Assembly: GCF_000471905.2 (NCBI RefSeq)
Contig: NW_006499435.1
Coordinates: 5,545,843 to 5,609,842 of the forward strand
Length of the DNA stretch: 64,000 nucleotides
Origin: Amborella trichopoda
Lineage: Eukaryota > Streptophyta > Magnoliopsida > Amborellales > Amborellaceae
Direction of reading: 5' to 3'
The notes below the pieces were generated by a model. The model was given only the letters and a program-made list of their open reading frames with translations. It did no database searches and was not told where the DNA came from. Positions 32,753 through 44,802 of the stretch are shown here, piece by piece. Both the position numbers and the translations under genes were made by a program. The number at the start of each line of letters is the position of its first letter. Within the stretch, counting starts at the first letter, position 1.

Positions 32753-33103
32753 GGAAAACGCTTATATAAAGTAGCAAATTTAAAATATAGAATTAAAGTG
32801 TACTTCTAAAATGAAAGTAGGAAAATTAATCATTTCAACATTGAGTTGTATGAATATAAAAAAAAAAAAGGTTTTGAATGTTAAAAATAATGTATTTTAC
32901 AATACGTTATTTGAGCCATCTATTTTCAATATTTTCAAAGGTTTATATATTTATTTGATTTGAAGTATTTTTGAAATTTAAGATTTTATATTTAGAGATG
33001 AAAATAGATTTTCAAGCTATTCTAAGAAATTTTATATTTATGATAAAATTTGGAAGTACACTTTAATTTGATTGTTTAAGGTTGCAACTTTATACACACA
33101 CCG
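32753..33103 (+). mobile_element. Family A Mutator-type MITE, first of a cluster of three
   Basis: It starts GGAAAACGCTTATATAAAG and ends TTTATACACACACCG. The flanks TTTATATAA (32744-32752) and TTTATGTAA (33104-33112) match at 8 of 9 bases. Confidence 0.8.
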
Positions 33104-33112
33104 TTTATGTAA

Positions 33113-33482
33113 AAGAAAAAGTTCACAAGGGTGAGGCTTTAAACAATCAAATTAAGGGGCGTCTCATAAAATTCTGGTTTTGATGTCAAAAAATGGTTAT
33201 ATTGATCATCTCGATTTCAAAATGTATGAACATGAGAAAAATTGGATTTCTAGTCTTGAAAATGATATATTTTTTAATGTATTTTTTAACTGTCAATTTT
33301 CAAGATTTTCAAGTGTTTAAAGATTTGTTCAAGCTATATTATTTTCTAAGTTTTAAATTTTATAATTAGAAATAAAAATAAATTTTTAGGGCATCATAAA
33401 TATTTCAGTATTGAACCAATATTTGCAGGTGCACCTTACTTTGATTGTGTAGGGCTCCGGCCTTATATAAACCACACCCTTG
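33113..33482 (+). mobile_element. Family A Mutator-type MITE, second of the cluster
   Basis: It starts near GAAAAAGTTCACAAGGGTGA, has CATCTCGATTTCAAAATGTA, and ends CCTTATATAAACCACACCC. It begins within 10 bp of the end of the first copy. Confidence 0.75.
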
Positions 33483-33507
33483 TATAAAATACTCTATAGT
33501 TCTTAAT

Positions 33508-33832
33508 AAAAAGAAAAAGCTCACATAGAGTTGAGGTTCTAAACAATCAAAGTAGAGCCCACTTTAAATTGATCGTTTCGACATCAAGATGTATGGACAT
33601 AGAAAAAAATGGATTTCAAGTTTTGGAAATAGTGCATTTTTGCAGTGTTAATTTTCAAGATTTCATAGATTTGCTTGATCTACACTATTTTTTTAAGCTT
33701 TAAATTTTTATTAAAGATAAAAAATATATTTTAACGTTATCACAAAGATTTCGAGACTTGGAACAATATTTTTTATCACTATTGGAAGCATTGCCTTGCT
33801 TAGGGCTTCAGCCTTACACAAACCACACCTTT
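33508..33832 (+). mobile_element. Family A Mutator-type MITE, third of the cluster
   Basis: GAAAAAGCTCACATAGAGTTG at the left (20 bases plus one), GATCGTTTCGACATCAAGAT inside, and GCCTTACACAAACCACACC at the right. It is separated from the second copy by about 25 bp. Confidence 0.7.
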
Positions 33833-34039
33833 ATATAAAATACGCTATAATAGTTATTAATAAAATATTAGTTTTATTCCATATTTAATATAATATAATT
33901 CCAAAGCATCTCCTTTTACCTAGAAATATTTACCAAACTCATATAGAATAACAGTTTACAAAAGCTTGACATAACGTACCCTTTTGAAAAGTTTGCCAAC
34001 GTAAAGAAAAATGAAAGCATTGTCCGGTGCAATGTGATC

Positions 34040-34854
34040 AAATCCTCGCCTCTTCGGCCGGAGAGGCTGAAGCCTTCTGTTTTTAAGCATAAATTGAAGC
34101 GGAGAGAAGCGTGGTGCTGCCGTTTCGATCAGATTCGGGTCTCTTCGAGTCTGATTTGGCTAAACTTTTGGGTTGCTTCGGTCAGAAAAGAAATACCTAC
34201 ATAAAAGTAAATTTTTTTATATATTTAATATATAAATATTTAATTTATTTATATTAAATTAAAAAAAGATTAAAGTTTTCTCTCGAATCAGTTGAAACAT
34301 CGAATAACTTTATTTTTCTCAACTAATCGAAAAAGACTACGAAACAAATCAGACATTATTGGTCCTGTGCTTTATTTTCTATTTAGGTGATCCTCTTGAG
34401 CCCCCAAGGGCCTACCCATTTGGGGTGAAGGGTCTGTTGTCTCTCCCCCCCTCTCTCTCCTGTTTCTCTCACTCTCCTCTTAGAGAGAGTGTCTCTCTCT
34501 CTACTCTCTCTACTCTCTCTATCTCTCTATATATACTCGTCTTTCTCTTCCTCACATTCTGTGATCCTGGAGAGTAGATTGTGATCAACGGTCGCAAATA
34601 TGACAAATGACTATTGCAAAGAAACAAGGATCAAGAAAGTAGAAATTGATCTAAAATTGCTGTAACAGTCATGTGTTGTTATAACAGTTATTATGCCCGT
34701 TATTAGAAAATGGTGCATTATGGGACATCATGCATTCAAATGATGAAGGGGAGCACGATGTTGGAGAATATAATATTTCATGTCCCAAAGACAAAGTAGA
34801 AGGCTTTTTAAGGTTCGGTGATGGTGATTATTATTATTGTTATTGTTATTATTA
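34040..34854. other. Intergenic with CT-rich tract, no gene seen
   Basis: 34430-34560 is pyrimidine-rich (CTCTCTCTACTCTCTC). Upstream, 34050-34350 carries facing TTCGGCCGGAGAGGC and CTTCGGTCAGAAAAG segments that also occur near 54230-54380, suggesting another unclassified repeat. Confidence 0.35.
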
Positions 34855-35215
34855 GGGAAAAAAACTTATATAACGTTGTAACCTTATAATGTAAAAGTAA
34901 AGTGCATGTCAAAAATTCAATAGAAAAGACTACTGTCTCGAGCTCGAGATATATAGATAAAACAAAAAGGTTTTTTTTTTAAAAGATAGTACATTTTGTA
35001 ACAACTTATCTAGACAGTCTATTTTCAAGATTTTCAAATATTTATAAATTTATTTGATTTGTACAATTTTTGAAATTTTAAATTTTATACCTAGGTTTGA
35101 ATACAATTTTCAAATCATCATAAAGTTTGTAACACTAAAATTACATCTCTAGACAAAATTTAAATATGCACTTTACTTCTAGAGTACAAGGTAGCAACTT
35201 TATGTAAACTTCACA
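34855..35215 (+). mobile_element. Family A Mutator-type MITE inside an (ATT)n tract
   Basis: It starts GGGAAAAAAACTTATATAACG (after the first G) and ends TGTAAACTTCACA. TTATTATTA flanks it on both sides, but the site is an ATT microsatellite, so this duplication is weak evidence on its own. Confidence 0.72.
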
Positions 35216-35267
35216 TTATTATTATTATTATTATTATTATCATTATTATTATTATTATTATTATTAA
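35216..35267. repeat. (ATT)n microsatellite
   Basis: About 17 ATT units with one ATC variant. The MITE at 34855 appears to have landed inside it. Confidence 0.95.
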
Positions 35268-35602
35268 ACCGATGGGCATGTTAAATCAACAAAGCTAACA
35301 ATAAACTTCTTATTTATAAAACAAATTGGTGAAGGCGGGATTCGTCATGGTAGCACCCCTATAACTTAGTTACGATGAGGTTTCTATTCCCTACTGACAC
35401 CTTAAAAGTAATGATTCTATAGGACCTTCCCCCATGTATGTAGAACTTCAAAGGATTACTATTAAAGTACCAAGTTGGTGCAGATCTCTAAAAAAGTTAT
35501 CATATAGGTGTGAGACTTGACTTTTTTATAGATTTGTGCCAAATTTAATGGTGATCCTTTATGGTCTCACACATGGATGGGGGAGAGTTATATATATATA
35601 TA

Positions 35603-36315
35603 NNNNNNNNNNNNNNNNNNNNNNNNNNNNNNNNNNNNNNNNNNNNNNNNNNNNNNNNNNNNNNNNNNNNNNNNNNNNNNNNNNNNNNNNNNNNNNNNNN
35701 NNNNNNNNNNNNNNNNNNNNNNNNNNNNNNNNNNNNNNNNNNNNNNNNNNNNNNNNNNNNNNNNNNNNNNNNNNNNNNNNNNNNNNNNNNNNNNNNNNNN
35801 NNNNNNNNNNNNNNNNNNNNNNNNNNNNNNNNNNNNNNNNNNNNNNNNNNNNNNNNNNNNNNNNNNNNNNNNNNNNNNNNNNNNNNNNNNNNNNNNNNNN
35901 NNNNNNNNNNNNNNNNNNNNNNNNNNNNNNNNNNNNNNNNNNNNNNNNNNNNNNNNNNNNNNNNNNNNNNNNNNNNNNNNNNNNNNNNNNNNNNNNNNNN
36001 NNNNNNNNNNNNNNNNNNNNNNNNNNNNNNNNNNNNNNNNNNNNNNNNNNNNNNNNNNNNNNNNNNNNNNNNNNNNNNNNNNNNNNNNNNNNNNNNNNNN
36101 NNNNNNNNNNNNNNNNNNNNNNNNNNNNNNNNNNNNNNNNNNNNNNNNNNNNNNNNNNNNNNNNNNNNNNNNNNNNNNNNNNNNNNNNNNNNNNNNNNNN
36201 NNNNNNNNNNNNNNNNNNNNNNNNNNNNNNNNNNNNNNNNNNNNNNNNNNNNNNNNNNNNNNNNNNNNNNNNNNNNNNNNNNNNNNNNNNNNNNNNNNNN
36301 NNNNNNNNNNNNNNN
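35603..36315. other. Assembly gap (713 N)
   Basis: Undetermined bases. The left edge is (TA)n, a likely cause of the break. Open frames that span the gap are artefacts. Confidence 0.99.
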
Positions 36316-36456
36316 ACTGAACCCCACTTTACAAGCACAACCATAACGAACAACTAAGTTTAGAGTTCATACCTTTGAAAAGTGTGGCATGCACGTGTTT
36401 ACTGTTCTCTTGCATGTGCAAAGCACCAGGGCCTCCATAGGTTCTTTAGTTGTGAG

Positions 36457-36899
36457 CAGTGTTCAAAACCACGAATCTGACCGCCCATGCCTCAGCTGAG
36501 TTCAGAAAAATATGCTTAAAGTAAAATTAAACAAAATACATTTAAATGAAGTTAAAAAAGTAAAATGAAAAAATGGATCTTGAAAAAAATCAATTGGCGA
36601 CAATGGTATTTTAAAAATAATCCAAAAAGAAGGAAAAACATAAAAATAAGTGTTCATGGATAAAACACTTTTAATCCCTATCAAAATAATGAAAAATATA
36701 AGATATATATATTACAAATAAATTTGTTATTTTTTTGGATTTTTAATATATATATATATATATATATGTTATTTTTTTGTATTTCTAAATTTTTATTTTA
36801 TTTTTTAATATCCCCAAGCTGACCACTCAACCCAGTGTTACTCTGGCTCACCGCCAAGGTGGCGAGTCTGAGTTGGCTCCCCCGAGTTTTGGAACACTG
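36457..36899. mobile_element. hAT-like MITE (CAGTGTTCAAAA group)
   Basis: Termini CAGTGTTCAAAACCACGA and CCGAGTTTTGGAACACTG are inverted repeats. The core has facing GCCTCAGCTGAGTTCAG and CTGAGTTGGCTCC segments and a (TA)n tract at 36748-36767. I saw no clear 8-bp duplication. Confidence 0.6.
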
Positions 36900-38500
36900 A
36901 TTTTCAGTTTTATGAACTCAAGTGAAAAATTAAATCAGGGAAAGATAAGTCAACAGTGAAGCACTTCTTTTCCTATATGTGTCATTTTTTTTGGCATTTA
37001 TGAAACTTAAGTGAAAAATTAAACAGAGGAAAGATAAGTCAACAGTGAACCACTCTTCTTTTCCTATATTTGTCGTTGTTTTTGGCATATATGAAATGAT
37101 ATAAATTGACTTTTTGGTACAAACCGGATTTTCTTTTCTGGGTTGGAGAGATATTGCCCGCCTTTTCTACTAAATTGATGTTTGAAAACCCGGATACGCT
37201 GGGTTAGTTGGCCTTTGGAAAACTTGGGAAAGTCCATAAAACTAAAAAATTTGGGGAAAAAAGGAAAAAAAAAATAATGTAGAAACAAGACAATCCAACC
37301 GGTTTCGATGGCCTGGTTCCTTGACATAACCAAAGAAGTACATGGGACCGAATCGACAAGGAAGCGGGTTGGTGAATGATTCTTGTATAATATTTGTTGA
37401 GACGTAGGGCCATGAGGCCTCACGTACAATACTTGACACGTATAGCCATGAGGCTTAATGTGGTGTTGCCGACAATTGTGAGATTGGAGGAATCTTATGT
37501 TTCATTATAATTATCGATTCATAAAAGTGTAAATAATTATTTGCATTATAAAGTCATTTTCTCCCACGTTCATATAGATAAGTTGGATGAGCATCTTTGA
37601 GATCAGGGAAGACTTTTTCTCGGAGACCTATTGGAGAAAGATGAACATTGGCCATCTTTTCTTTATAAATATAGGAAACCAGACAGAAGGAAACATAGAA
37701 AATACACGGCAAATTACAAGCCTATAGAACTGACCATTCTCTCGATTCGGTAGTTCTTAGTTAAAATCCGGGCTCTGCGATCACCAGCCTCACAGTAACC
37801 CCATCTCTAATCTCGAGTTTAGTCTCATCCGTGCTTCATCAATTTTCACTATTGATGATTCTCTATTTGAATCGTGGATTTTTATACATTGGGCAGTGCT
37901 ATAATGAAAAGTATTTTGCATCACTACGGTTCAACATGTCTTTTAAACCATTCATTTGAGGCCTTGCATTCTTTCTAGAGCTTTAAATCTAATAATAGAA
38001 AATAGATTTGCGCGCCATCACAAGTGTTTTAAGATCAGTTTCGTTCTTTGGATTTTTCAATCCAATGGAAAAGTGTATCTTAGAATTGGTATTTACTGGA
38101 CTCAACATTTTCTGGAATATGATGTATGCTGTTTGGATTGCATCTGCAAACTCACTGTTTGGATTGCCTGGAATATCTTTCTCCTAGAAATGCAAGCTCT
38201 CTTTGTCTCTCTCTCAATTGTTCCTTTCATGCAATGTCAAGAAATGGGTCTTCCTCCCTATTCAAGCACCAAACCAGCTGCAAGTCTCTCTCTCTCTAGA
38301 ATAACACCAATAAAGATAACTAGAGAGGCTCTCTCTCTCACACACACACTCTCTCTCTCTCTTGAACATAACCTCTACAAATATTTGCAAATGACCATCA
38401 ACTCTTAAAACAGTTCCCTTCGAGGACAAATCTTCACTCAAGTAAGAGAGAAACAACTACCCATCCAAAGAAAGAAAGGAAAACAAATAATGCAAGACAA
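36900..38500. other. Intergenic; possible old solo LTR and a family A fragment, no gene seen
   Basis: 36903-37050 has a near-duplicate pair around GTGAAAAATTAAA..GGAAAGATAAGTCAACAGTG (offset about 108 bp). 37440-37860 contains a TATA-like CTTTATAAATATAGG and could be a decayed LTR, but no boundaries are clear. 37965-38042 matches part of the family A interior. (CT)n and (CA)n tracts lie at 38285-38362. Confidence 0.35.
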
Positions 38501-38519
38501 GTTTCCTTCTAGCAAAGAG

Positions 38520-39570
38520 AGAGAAAAGGTCTAGAGAGTCCCTCTTTCTTAAAAATTTTGAAGTATTTTCTTTATCTAAACCTCAAATTTTGAGACAATC
38601 TCTCTCTAAAAATTATGAGAGAGTTTTTCTCTAAAATTTGATATGGGTTTTTTTCTAATTTTTTAATACACTTTCTCTTTTAAAAATTTAAAATTTGAAA
38701 TAGTTTCTTTATTTAAAATTTTTGAGAAAGTTTCTCTCTCTAAAAATTTTAAATATTTTCTCTCTCTAAAATTTGATATAGTTTTTCTCTCTAAAATTTT
38801 GAGATACTTTCTCTCTAAAAATTAAATTTTGATATAGTTTCTCTCTATAAAATTTTTGAGATAGTTTCTCTCCCTAAAACATTTCTAGTTTCTCCCTCTA
38901 AAATATGCTATAATTTCTCTCTCTAAAATTTTAAGGTGTTTTCTCTGTCGAAAATTTAAAATTTGATGTGAGATAGTTTTTCCCTTTAAATTTTTTTTGG
39001 TACTTTCTCAATCTAAAATTTGATATAGTTACTCTCTCTAGAGTTTTAAGATGTTTTCCCTCTTTAAAACTTAAATTTTGAGTTTGTTTCTTTCTCTAAA
39101 ATTTTCAGATAGTTTCTTTCTTTAAAATTTTAGTAGACTTTCTCTTTCTAAAACATTAAAATTTGAGATAGTTTCTTTCAAAAAATATTCAGATAGTTTC
39201 TCTCTAAAACTTAAAATTTGATATAAGTTCTCTCTCTAAAAGTTTTGATATATTTCTCTCTAAAAAATTTTAAGTAGTTCTTCTCTCTAAAATTTGTTGT
39301 AATTTATCTATTTAAAATGTTAAGATTCTAAAGTTTTAAGATATTTTTTCCTTCTAAAATTTTAAGATACTCTTAACTAAAACTTTAAATTTGAGATAGT
39401 TTTTCTCTCTAAAAATTTGAGATAGTTTCTCGCTCTAAACAATTCATGTATCTTCTCTGTATAAAAAATTGAATATTTTCACTCTATATAATATGATATA
39501 GTTTCCCTCCCTAATTTTAATATATTTTCTCTCTTTAAAATTTGATATAGTTTCTCTCTCTAAAATTTTA
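38520..39570. repeat. Pyrimidine-rich minisatellite of about 1 kb
   Basis: A degenerate unit of about 22-32 bp, TTTGATATAGTTTCTCTCTC followed by TAAAA, recurs more than 30 times. Unit length and the A/T run vary. One strand is strongly T+C biased next to each TCTCTCTAAAA motif. No coding sequence; the array is isolated from any gene seen. Confidence 0.88.
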
Positions 39571-41280
39571 ATATGTTTTCGTTCTTCAACAACAAAATGG
39601 GTCGTTTCCATGAAATGTCAATTCCACCTATTTTGGTGGAATTTAGATTTCTAAAATTCAGACTTAAAATGAGCATTCAGGAATCCCAAAGAAATCTCGA
39701 TTCCAACATAAACGTATATTCTAAATAAACCAAACACGATTGGTCATGCCTTTTTCAAGAAAAGTGATTCCAAGAAATCTGAATCTAAGGAACCAAACAC
39801 CCTTAGGTGGAAGACCGACAATTTTTGACAGTGCTTGTAGGGTGTACTGTTGTTTGATAAGATCAACAAACCTCTTACATGTAGAAACATAAAATCCCAA
39901 AAATTGGATCTCACTAGGATTGTGAACTTAACCCACGAGAAACAAAATCAGAAAGTACAAAATATAATCTACATGTATAACAAGAACACAAAGATTTACA
40001 TGGTTTGTCCTAAATGTGATTATATTTTTAAATATGACAAACTGTAATCTACTATACCAATAAAAATTGATTGAAAATTTTGAAAAACGAAAGGTATCTT
40101 ACTAATTATTGACAGTACCCAGTCAACAACATTTAACACAACTCTCTCGATCGACATCACATGTCGTACTTCCTTACTTTCACATCTAAAAACTACTACC
40201 CGAACACATTTAATAGAGATACGAAAGTAATGAAAAATCAATAATGAGAAACCAATTTCTCTTCAAAAAGAGGATACGACCCAAATTATCCATAGAAATC
40301 GCTTCTTTACATGAAAGAAGCTTCTCTCTCGGCAGAGCACATACATATCGTAATTCTCTAGAAGCTTATTTCTCTCTCTAGAGGATTCTCCCTCGTTTTG
40401 CAGGAGGACTTACCTTTCTCTAGAGGGAAGTCTATCTTTCCTTTCTCTAGAGGGAAATCTATCTTTCCTATAAGGTGACTTGACCTAAATAGGGTTCTTT
40501 CCTCTCTTATTCTAGATAGAAATCTTTTTTTTTTAGTTGATGATCCCTGTCATTTCGAACATTTTGTATCATGGTGCAATGTATTGCATTTTTCCTTAAT
40601 TCATGGTATCCTTTTTGGATCATGGTATCAATGTATTGAATTATCCTTAATTCATGGCAGTTTCATTTGAAAGCTAGTGTTGGTTGTTTGGATCCTTATT
40701 CAGGGCAATGTATGGGGTCATGTTTTTCTTGTTTACTTCCTTTCCTAGTGGAATTGGCATCTATAAATTTTTGAGAAAATATCATTTTAAATGCCTCATA
40801 AAATTTACCATGGTGGTTAAATCAACTGATTCTGCAATAAAGCGATTCTTTTAATAGGATCATTTTACATATGTCTCTCTTGGAATATTTTGTTAAAATG
40901 CCCAAAATAGTCTTATCAAAGTTCGGAATCCTATACAAGTGTTGTAATTTAGCCTTTAAAGAACAGTGGGGTGAAATTTCCAAATTGCCACCACTTGTTC
41001 AGGATTTTTAACCCAAAACAAGAGGTTTTAATGAAAAAACCATTTTGTTAGTTTTTTTACTCAGAACAATTAGGAGTATTTATGTCATTCGACTCAGATT
41101 ACCTAAGAAAATAATCAAAATACTCATTGCTTGTTCAGGATTTCAAATGTAGCACAAATATTTTAACTACACATTTTTTTGTTTGAGGGTTTATTTGATT
41201 GAAATGATTTAAAAGAGACTCAATGACAATATTAAATCATTTTACTGCCTCATTTTATGGGTTGGGTCATTTTTATTTTG
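39571..41280. other. Intergenic, possible LTR-type relic, no gene seen
   Basis: 39830-40560 includes AACACAAAGATTTACATGGT, a phrase like those in plant LTR elements, and a CT-rich block TTTCTCTAGAGGGAARTCTA repeated near 40425 and 40443. Neither ends nor coding domains can be defined, so I treat it as unclassified old repeat. Confidence 0.3.
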
Positions 41281-41541
41281 GGTACGATTTGCATAAGCTG
41301 TAACCTTAGACAATCAAAGTAAGGGGCACGTCTAATCTTGCTAAAAGATCAAATTTTGGGACAAAAACCATTACAATGGCTTAAAAATATAATTTAACCA
41401 TTAATTATGAAATCTAAAGCTCAAATAATGGGTTATATCGAGCATCAAACCGGTAGAAATTTCCCTTTATTTTATGAAATCTAAAGCTCAAATAATGGGT
41501 TATGTCGAGCATCAAACCGGTAGAAATTTCCCTTTATTTTC
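41281..41541 (-). mobile_element. Family A MITE fragment with a 73-75-bp tandem duplication
   Basis: GATTTGCATAAGCTGTAACC with ACAATCAAAGTAAGGGGCAC is the family's reversed left end. The interior breaks off at ATGAAATCTAAAGCTCAAAT. From there a segment ending TAGAAATTTCCCTTTATTTT is repeated twice in tandem, differing at one base in TTATRTCGAGC. Confidence 0.7.
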
Positions 41542-41557
41542 TTGAGCAGTAGGTGTA

Positions 41558-41981
41558 TGGTGTTGGTCAATTGGGGGTCTGCTCGATGTCTAACACATTG
41601 GACAACCCTAAACATGGGCAATTCAAAACATTGAAATGACCCTATTATATATCGTTGCCCCCCTTATTGGGTCGGTCTTATGTAGCAAACATTGGACCGA
41701 CCCTAATACTAACATTTCGTTTGTAATGTGGTCTAATGTTTGAATCATCCCGCTCTATCGATATAGACTTACCGGTCCCAAATTTCTAATATTGGAAAGC
41801 TTAAAAAATGGTCAAGTATTACCACCACTAGACTGCTACAAAAAAAAATAAAAAAGCCCGATATTTGATATTGAACTAAGAATAAGCCAAGACGTAATTT
41901 TGGGGCTGTCCAATGTTTATAACATGGGATTGACCAAGAAATCGGGTTGTCCTGTGTCCCTACCTTGAACAACACTGAGAT
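41558..41981. mobile_element. Unclassified inverted-repeat element
   Basis: ACACATTGGACAACCCTAAA near the left and TTTGGGGCTGTCCAATGTTT near the right face each other, and GTGTTGGTCAA at the start faces TTGAACAACAC at the end. Other ATTGGACCGACCC copies fill the centre. Probably a non-autonomous DNA transposon. Confidence 0.45.
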
Positions 41982-42089
41982 ATAAAAAACCAAGAAAAAG
42001 AAAAATTCTACCCATTTGATATTGAGAATATCAGACCCATAGCATAAATAAATAAATAAATAAATAAGTTCTAGAACAAGTTGGTAAGA

Positions 42090-42270
42090 ATTGCAATGGG
42101 CCGGGTGTGGTTCATGCTCCCCAGGCCCGGCCCTTGTCACACTGGGCTAGGCCAGACCAAACACAAAGAAAGAAAAAAAAAAGGAGAAACAGGGCCGGTG
42201 AGCCCTAGGCCAGAGTTTTGTGGCCCACCTGACTGGGACGGGCGGAGCTGCCCAGCCCATTGAGGTTGGA
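42090..42270. mobile_element. GGGCC-rich hAT-like fragment
   Basis: ATGGGCCGGGTGTGGTTCAT at the left and GGAGCTGCCCAGCCCATTG at the right are inverted, with GGCCCGGCCC blocks between. Probably belongs with the TAGGGGTGGCAAT group, though the termini are lost. Confidence 0.4.
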
Positions 42271-42359
42271 TCTCGACGTAATATACCTGAAAATATGGAT
42301 CAACGCGTAATAACTATTTTTTAAAAAGTCCTTACGTGATTGTTTCCCTTTAAATATTC

Positions 42360-43690
42360 TAATGTGATTTGTGTTGTGGTGAAGTTTGTGAAGGTGGTTG
42401 TTGTCTACTTAGTGAGAGAAAGTGGATTAGTGATTTGTGTTGTGGGGTTGTGTACTTAGTGAGAGAAAGTGGATTAGTGTATGATTGAGACAAAGAAAGG
42501 GTTAATGGGGCCTCCTTGAATGCCGCCGACAACCCAAAAAGGGTGAAAATAAACCAAAGGCATCAAGCCTGCCTCTCTCTCTCTAGATTATCATCATGAT
42601 TAGGGAGACAAGGAAACCAATATCAAAAGTAGAAGTAGAGAGAGAAAGACCCTTGCTTTCAGACTTGCAGTTTAAGTTAATGCTAAGGGAGGTGTGTGTG
42701 ATCATGAGAGAGAGTACATGTTATGCCATTGAAAATGCACATATGTAGAGAGAGAGAGGGCCTGTGTTGTGCATATGGATATATGCTTTTAGGGGCCCCT
42801 GTTATGCACATGAACAAGCACTTTTTAGATAGAAAGGGAGAGAGGCCATCTTTTTTTTTTTTTATTGGTAGATCGAGTGAAATACAGGTCTGTAAGGGGA
42901 TGAGAGAGAGATGTATTATACACATCTCCGAGGTAGACAGCGAGAGAGTTATCATGGGTAATCTAGAGCTACAACATGACATCTTGAATTATATTCTATC
43001 AAAATCTCTAATTAAATCCGAAAGAGATAGAGAAAAAGGGTTAAGAATATGAATAAAGAGAGATGCTGTGCGTTATGCACGAGATTACAGTTTTAGAGAG
43101 AGAGTTTATGGGAATGAAATGCACTTTTGGGAAGTGCGGGGGGCAGTGGGAAACAGAGACATGTGAAATGAAAGCTCAGCGAATGTTATGTGAAGGAAGA
43201 CATCTTTTCAATTTCTTTCTTTCACTCTCAACCCTCAATATTTGAAGTATCAATTTTGAAGGGTGGTTAGCATTGGATTTCGGGATTTGATTGACTGATA
43301 ACGATTTCTAAGTCTCTGCAGCTTTTGCTTCTCTCTCTTCACCACCATCTCCGCATTATGAAGTCCAACAACTCAACTTTAACTTCTTTTTATTGATTGC
43401 AACTCTCTCCAAATTTCTAGATAAGTTTGATTAACAGATCTTTTTTAACTTTAAAGATTAATGGATTTCTAAGCAGTTGCAGATTTGCATCTCACTTCTC
43501 TCTCTCTCTCTCTCTCTGAACACAGGGAGAGAGAGTTGGTGCAGCATGCATGTGTTAAAAAGCAAGGCAACCTACTGCCTAAAGACAAAAGAGGAGCTTT
43601 TTTCTTAAAGAGAGAGAGACATTCAAAGAGAGAGAGAGAGTACGTGCGTTCATGTGTAAAAGGCCACCTAAGTTACATATAACTCCTCTC
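42360..43690. other. GA-rich low-complexity region, no gene seen
   Basis: Many GAGAGAGA tracts (42585-43140, 43540-43660) and CT tracts (43494-43517). A short tandem duplication around TACTTAGTGAGAGAAAGTGG lies at 42405-42480. Open frames up to 109 codons are low-complexity and unsupported. Confidence 0.45.
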
Positions 43691-43892
43691 AGTGTATATA
43701 TAAGGTTGCAATTTTAAAATAAAGAATTAAGGTGCACCTCAAAAATCCTTGCTGTCATGTACCAAAACTGTCTAATTGATAGGGTTGAAAAGTTATCTGG
43801 TTTGAATCCGAAATCTGAATTTTTAATTTTATTTGGATCTAGGTACAGGTTGATTTGATGCGGATCTAACCCAGTTATTAAAATATGTGAAA

Positions 43893-44080
43893 ATATAGAA
43901 TGAGACCATTTACCTTTGGATCTTGACCCTTAGATGTGAAATTGGGTGGATGCAATTATTCCATTGATCAAGCTCAAACTTCAAAAAAAAAATTTCGAAC
44001 TTTGTGACACATCCAAGATATCAAATTTTATATCAAATGGTAGTAAGGACTTGTGACCACCTATAGATGAAGTTCTATGT
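43893..44080 (+). mobile_element. Family B MITE nested within family A
   Basis: AATGAGACCATTTACCTTTG at the left, GAACTTTGTGACACATCCAA inside, and a degraded right end near GTGACCACCTATAGATGAAG. Confidence 0.55.
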
Positions 44081-44374
44081 ATTTCACTTGCACCTCATCA
44101 CCGTCTAAAGTTCATCACACAGTTACAATTATCTGATAGTATTTAAATTTTTATAATTATTTTACTAATCAGATTTATCTAAAATTTGGGGCGTATGTAC
44201 ATATGACCAAGTCACACTAAAATAGAGTATTAAAAAAATAATAGTCATAAAGTAAAATGATGAAAATACCCTTGAAACTTCATAGAGGTATTTTAGATCA
44301 TTTTTGTCATTCAAATTATTTTTTTAATATTTTATTCAGGTGCATCTCACTAAGGCACACACACCTATAAAAGT

Positions 44375-44802
44375 CTTAAATGAAGAGTGATTTCGCCTAC
44401 CCTCCTCACCTTCCAAAGTTCATCGCACGGTCACCATTGTCCGCTAGTGTTTTTTTTTCATTTTTTTCTACAAATTGAAATGATCTGAAATTTGGAACGT
44501 GTATACATTTTAGTGAGGCATAACTATTTAAAATATATATAAAAAAATTCACAAAAAACAATTGACCACAATACCCCCAAAATATTTCAGGGGTATTTTG
44601 ATCGACTTATTTCATATAAAATATTTTTTATATATTTTTCGTAGATTCGTCTATTTTTTATGAATACATGCTCCAAATTTTAGATCATTCTGATTTGTAG
44701 AAAAAAAAATGAAAATTGAAACAGTACCAGACAATCGTGATTGTGCGATAAACTTTAGACGGTGATGAAAATAGGTAAAATCATTCTTCACTCTTAAGCT
44801 GT
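44375..44802. mobile_element. Family C MITE with long inverted termini
   Basis: The left end AATGAAGAGTGATTTCGCCT with AAGTTCATCGCACGGTCACC faces the right end GATTGTGCGATAAACTTTAG with AAATCATTCTTCACTCTTA. The arms pair over about 75 bp, and the centre also pairs through GATCTGAAATTTGGAACGTG and its distant complement. Related sequence lies at 44085-44350 and 51485-51715. Confidence 0.7.

Noticed and set aside
35536-36357. Open frames of 247-273 codons across 35.5-36.4 kb
   Set aside because: They consist almost wholly of N from the assembly gap and have no sequence support.
39850-40060. AACACAAAGATTTACATGGT phrase taken as an LTR signature
   Set aside because: No paired repeat, primer site or coding part was visible, so it is not called as an element beyond a low-confidence note.
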